Shown: positions 61,420-64,000 of the stretch, piece by piece
Layout: the number at the start of each line of letters is the position of its first letter
Numbering within the stretch: position 1 is the stretch's first letter
Assembly (NCBI GenBank): GCA_030445245.1
Contig: JAUCSD010000001.1
Location: 1 to 64,000 of the forward strand
Length of the DNA: 64,000 nt
From: Candidatus Saccharimonadota bacterium
GTDB taxonomy: Bacteria > Patescibacteriota > Saccharimonadia > Saccharimonadales > Saccharimonadaceae
Direction of reading: 5' to 3'
Position numbers and translations under genes: made by a program
Notes under the pieces: generated by a model
Told to the model about the DNA's origin: nothing
The model's input: the letters and a program-made list of their open reading frames with translations, nothing else
Databases searched by the model: none

Positions 61420-61914
61420 TTAGTTTTCGTCAGGTTTCTTTTGAGGCTCACCTGAACGGTGAAGCAAATGAAACACGGATCCACCGGTTACTGATGACTT
61501 GCGACGGTCATGCTCGGCGGCGATCTTTTCGTGGAGTCTTCGCATAGCATTAAGCGTACCGGGGTTTTGAGTGAGGAGTTTGAATTCCTTATCGAGCTCG
61601 CTAAGGTCGGCGTCACTGAGATCCTCAAGCCCTACATATTGGTTGCGAGCACCTTTAGTAGCGCGAATCAGCTCATCGAGTTTAAGTTGTACTGCCTTAC
61701 CGTCACGGTTTTGGGTATTTTGAATGAGGAAAACCATGAGGAACGTGATGATGGTTGTGCCGGTATTGATTACGAGTTGCCAGGTATCTGAGTAGTGAAA
61801 ATAAGAACCGGTTGTTCCCCAAATAACAATAACAAGTACGGCTCCGAGAAATACGGTTGCCGTGCCAGTCCAAACGGATATACGATTTGCGATAGAGCGG
61901 AATAAATCTTTCAT
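61420..61914 (-). CDS. Low-affinity iron permease-like membrane protein
   Basis: 164 aa. Two spans (about residues 18-38, 46-66), with FLIQNTQNRDGKAVQLKLDELI after the second, a hallmark of the low-affinity iron permease family, whose iron transport in bacteria is unproven. The C-terminal half is cytoplasmic and helical. Minus-strand TATACT (61929-61924) ends 9 nt before the ATG, predicting a leaderless mRNA. Confidence 0.85.
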   Translation of the reverse strand: MKDLFRSIANRISVWTGTATVFLGAVLVIVIWGTTGSYFHYSDTWQLVINTGTTIITFLMVFLIQNTQNRDGKAVQLKLDELIRATKGARNQYVGLEDLSDADLSELDKEFKLLTQNPGTLNAMRRLHEKIAAEHDRRKSSVTGGSVFHLLHRSGEPQKKPDEN

Positions 61915-61982
61915 ATGTGTTTTAGTATACGCTTACGGTTATAAATAGACTAGAGGAAGTATATCTTTATAAACGTGGTACG

Positions 61983-62017
61983 AAAAAAGCCGGCGAGTAT
62001 GAAACTCAAGCCGGCTA
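61983..62017 (-). terminator. Terminator of GC-rich gene 62059
   Basis: On the minus strand AGCCGGC-TT-GAGT / ACTC-GCCGGCT, then TTTTT. Very stable. Confidence 0.85.
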
Positions 62018-62058
62018 CCCATAGATCGTTGATGTCTACAGGCTGGGGTGGAGGGGGG

Positions 62059-62316
62059 TTATCTGCGAGGCACGAGGGCCGTCATCACGAGGACGAATGC
62101 CAACGTCATGGATAATATCCCTGCGATAAGGGAGATCACATCCATTGTCGTATGGGTCTCGCAGCCCTGGGTATGGGGTTGAACCGACTCGCACAGCAGG
62201 ACTAGCTTCAGGGCGACGTGCCTCAGTGCTACGCCCATGGCGATCAGAAGACCCGCCGCGACCAGCAGCAGGACTCGTGCGCGCAAGGGCATTTTGATTT
62301 CAAACTCCCAAACCAT
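62059..62316 (-). CDS. GC-rich small membrane protein, function unknown
   Basis: 85 aa with two spans (about residues 13-33 and 58-80) joined by a loop with two Cys (LLCESVQPHTQGCE) that may form a disulfide. The ATG at 62316 follows GGGGGAG; ATG 62292 is an alternative. A TTGACG (minus 62383-62378) and AT-rich -10 candidates lie upstream. Base composition is unlike that of rpsB next to it. No family recognised. Confidence 0.65.
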   Translation of the reverse strand: MVWEFEIKMPLRARVLLLVAAGLLIAMGVALRHVALKLVLLCESVQPHTQGCETHTTMDVISLIAGILSMTLAFVLVMTALVPRR

Positions 62317-62457
62317 CTCGATCAACTCCCCCGTAGGACATTCGACATTATATATTTATGCACTTTTATGTTTATTTCGTCAATTTTTAGTAAGTATCTA
62401 TGGTGTTAATCGAAAGAATATGGTATATTTAAAGACGTAACAATTATTAACGACACA

Positions 62458-62495
62458 ACCGTCCGGCATACTCCTGAATCTCAGGGCCCGACGGT
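62458..62495 (+). promoter_or_regulatory. rpsB leader hairpin
   Basis: ACCGTC / GACGGT outer stem with inner CCTGA / TCAGG, between a TATATT -10 (62424-62429) and the SD (about 62502-62507). Likely a protein-binding leader for S2 autoregulation; not one of the leader types I can name. Confidence 0.5.
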
Positions 62496-62519
62496 GAGGA
62501 ACAAGGAGTTCAAAACATT

Positions 62520-63227
62520 ATGGCAGTAACTGTCGATATTAAAGCATTGCTCGAAGCTGGTGTTCACTTTGGACACAAAACGAGCCGTTGGCATCCTAAA
62601 ATGGCCAAGTACATTCACTCTAAGCGTCAGGATAGCCACATTATCGACCTGACAAAGACTGTTGAAGGTCTTGATAAGGCGCTCCCATTCCTTACAAAGG
62701 TTGCGGCAAGTGGCAAGCAAATCCTATTCGTAGGTACTAAAAAACAGGCCAAAGACATCGTTCGTCTTGCAGCTGAACAGTCTAACCAGCCATTCGTTAC
62801 TGAACGATGGATCGGTGGCATGCTTACAAACGTTAGTACTGTAACTCAGCAAATCAAGAAACTTAAAGATCTTGAAAAGCGAATGGATGCAGGTGACCTT
62901 GAAAAGCGCTACAACAAGCTTGAAGTTCAACGTTTCCAAGAAGAAATTGATGAATTGAACATTAAATACGGTGGTATCAAAGATCTTAACGGTAAGCCAG
63001 GTGCAGTTATCGTTGTTGACGTCATTACAGACGCTAACGCTGTTAAAGAAGCTCAGACTCTTGGCGTACCTGTTGTTGGTATCGTTGATACTAACGCTGA
63101 CCCAACTCCAATCGATTACGTTATTCCTGCAAACGATGACGCAATCAAGGGAATACAATTACTACTAGATTACTTCGTTGCAGCCGTCGCTGAAGGTGCT
63201 GTAGCGGTTAACAAAGAGGAGAAATAG
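62520..63227 (+). CDS. rpsB: 30S ribosomal protein S2
   Basis: 235 aa. Family start VDIKALLEAGVHFGHKTSRWHPKMAKYI and the later RWIGGMLTN, NTADPTPIDYVIPANDDA elements are clear (the latter in the form TNADPTPIDY). SD AAGGAG is 14 nt before the ATG. It precedes tsf by 4 nt, the usual rpsB-tsf operon. Confidence 0.97.
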   Translation: MAVTVDIKALLEAGVHFGHKTSRWHPKMAKYIHSKRQDSHIIDLTKTVEGLDKALPFLTKVAASGKQILFVGTKKQAKDIVRLAAEQSNQPFVTERWIGGMLTNVSTVTQQIKKLKDLEKRMDAGDLEKRYNKLEVQRFQEEIDELNIKYGGIKDLNGKPGAVIVVDVITDANAVKEAQTLGVPVVGIVDTNADPTPIDYVIPANDDAIKGIQLLLDYFVAAVAEGAVAVNKEEK

Positions 63228-63231
63228 ACAA

Positions 63232-63831
63232 ATGGCAGCTGTTTCAATTGAGGACATCAAGAAACTGAAAGAACTAACTGGTGTTGGTCTTACCGACGCA
63301 AAGAACGCACTTGTTGAAGCTGAGGGCAATTTTGACAAGGCTCTTGAAGCAATGCGCAAAAAGGGTTTGACCCGCGCAGAGAAAAAAGGTGACCGTGAAG
63401 CCCGTGAAGGTATTATCGATAGCTACGTTCACAGTGGTCGTATTGGCGTTATTGTTGAAGTAAACTGTGAAACTGACTTCGTAGCTCGTCTTGACGCGTT
63501 CAAGTCACTTGCTCATGAAATTGCGCTTCAGATTGCAGCAATGAACCCAATCTATGTAAGTGAGGCTGATATTCCTGTTGAGGAAATTGAGCGTGTTCGC
63601 AAAGAAGCTAAGGATCGAGTTATTGCTGAAGGCAAGCCAGCAGAGATTGCTGAAAAGATCGTTGATGGACAGGTGAAGAAGCATTTTGCCGAGAAGGTAC
63701 TTATGCAACAAACTTACATCAAGGATGACAAGCAGACCGTTGCTGACTTCATTAAAGCAAACATCGCTCAACTTGGTGAAAATATTGTTGTTCGCCAGTT
63801 CAAGCGTATCGAGCTTGGCGTAAACGAATAA
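63232..63831 (+). CDS. tsf: Elongation factor Ts
   Basis: 199 aa, shorter than E. coli (283). UBA-like N-terminus with IKKLKELTGVGLTDAKNAL and the EF-Tu-binding TDFVAR in NCETDFVARLD (about residues 81-91), HEIALQIAA, and one core domain. It recycles EF-Tu by GDP release. SD GAGGAG precedes the ATG. A strong terminator follows. Confidence 0.96.
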   Translation: MAAVSIEDIKKLKELTGVGLTDAKNALVEAEGNFDKALEAMRKKGLTRAEKKGDREAREGIIDSYVHSGRIGVIVEVNCETDFVARLDAFKSLAHEIALQIAAMNPIYVSEADIPVEEIERVRKEAKDRVIAEGKPAEIAEKIVDGQVKKHFAEKVLMQQTYIKDDKQTVADFIKANIAQLGENIVVRQFKRIELGVNE

Positions 63832-63846
63832 GATTTGTTTACTTGA

Positions 63847-63878
63847 TAAAAACGCCCGATGTACATCGGGCGTTTTTG
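63847..63878 (+). terminator. Terminator of rpsB-tsf
   Basis: AAAAACGCCCGATG / CATCGGGCGTTTTT perfect dyad. Confidence 0.93.
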
Positions 63879-63912
63879 ATTGTTTGATTTGTTTGATGCA
63901 TAAATTAGCCTC

Positions 63913-64000
63913 ATGATTAAGCTAACGTTGACGTGTACTAGGGATAAATGGGCCGATCTCGACGGCACACAAGCCACATTCGAAAAGTATCGATATTATG
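63913..64000 (+). CDS. Start of a gene cut by the window end
   Basis: 29 codons, beginning MIKLTLTCTRDKWADLDG. The -10-like TAAATT (63901-63906) ends 6 nt before the ATG, fitting the leaderless pattern. The family is not recognisable from this fragment. Confidence 0.5.
   Translation, partial: MIKLTLTCTRDKWADLDGTQATFEKYRYY

Overview
The window looks like a chromosomal segment of a Candidatus Saccharibacteria (TM7, Patescibacteria) genome. The assignment is inference from gene content: a single-membrane (monoderm) envelope set (LPHTG-anchored protein, LCP ligase, SPase I, no outer-membrane genes), a short IF-2 and a four-domain S1, a MurD/MurL pair, replication-relaxation and KGG proteins, and many small lineage-type genes of unknown function. 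The genetic code is standard. No tRNA, CRISPR array, insertion sequence or prophage was recognised.

Layout. 1-815: 3' end of a 23S rRNA gene, then 5S rRNA and terminators. 828-7196: envelope and secreted genes (PT-rich protein, M14 carboxypeptidase, DUF3152 protease, KGG protein, ROK kinase, M78-like protein, LPHTG protein). 7193-10210: rpsA-infB. 10407-15888: a 1372-residue membrane protein with a GT2-like C-terminus among small helical proteins. 15876-19288 (minus): priA-def-fmt. 19318-24856: PRTase, HTH-recJ, rpsU-yqeY, MBL hydrolase, DUF2127-GNAT fusion. 25567-29443: adk-map and murD-murL. 29977-33847: ftsA-ftsZ-nrdR-Trx-VKOR. 34402-37812: acidic protein and T-box-controlled ileS. 38086-41247: GC-rich stretch with a TasA-like/SipW-like operon. 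41474-48877: envelope proteins, replication-relaxation protein, GT2, zincin, galU, rplU. 48934-52440: ABC exporter, parA-parB. 52711-55284: zinc-ribbon protein, arsR with a broken AHSA1 gene, AAC(3)-I-like acetyltransferase, lepB. 55393-59099: LCP, polytopic membrane protein, HtrA. 59096-62316 (minus): prfA-prmC, rpmE, iron-permease-like, small membrane protein. 62458-63878: rpsB-tsf, then the start of a cut gene.

Two genome-wide habits stand out. First, about thirteen genes have a -10 hexamer ending only 6-9 nt before an ATG, which predicts leaderless mRNAs; other genes use ordinary Shine-Dalgarno leaders. Second, at least eight GC-rich single genes or short operons with actinobacterial-looking codon use sit between AT-richer core genes. 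Most have a near-consensus promoter and a long-stem terminator of their own. The largest is the TasA/SipW-like operon, which could build a surface fibre. These look like separately acquired cargo placed under local promoters, possibly from actinobacterial hosts.

Functionally the core genes cover translation start, release and formyl-Met processing (rpsA, infB, fmt, def, map, prfA, prmC, rpsB, tsf), division and peptidoglycan (ftsA, ftsZ, murD, murL, LCP), chromosome segregation (parAB) and secretion or anchoring (lepB, sipW-like, LPHTG protein).
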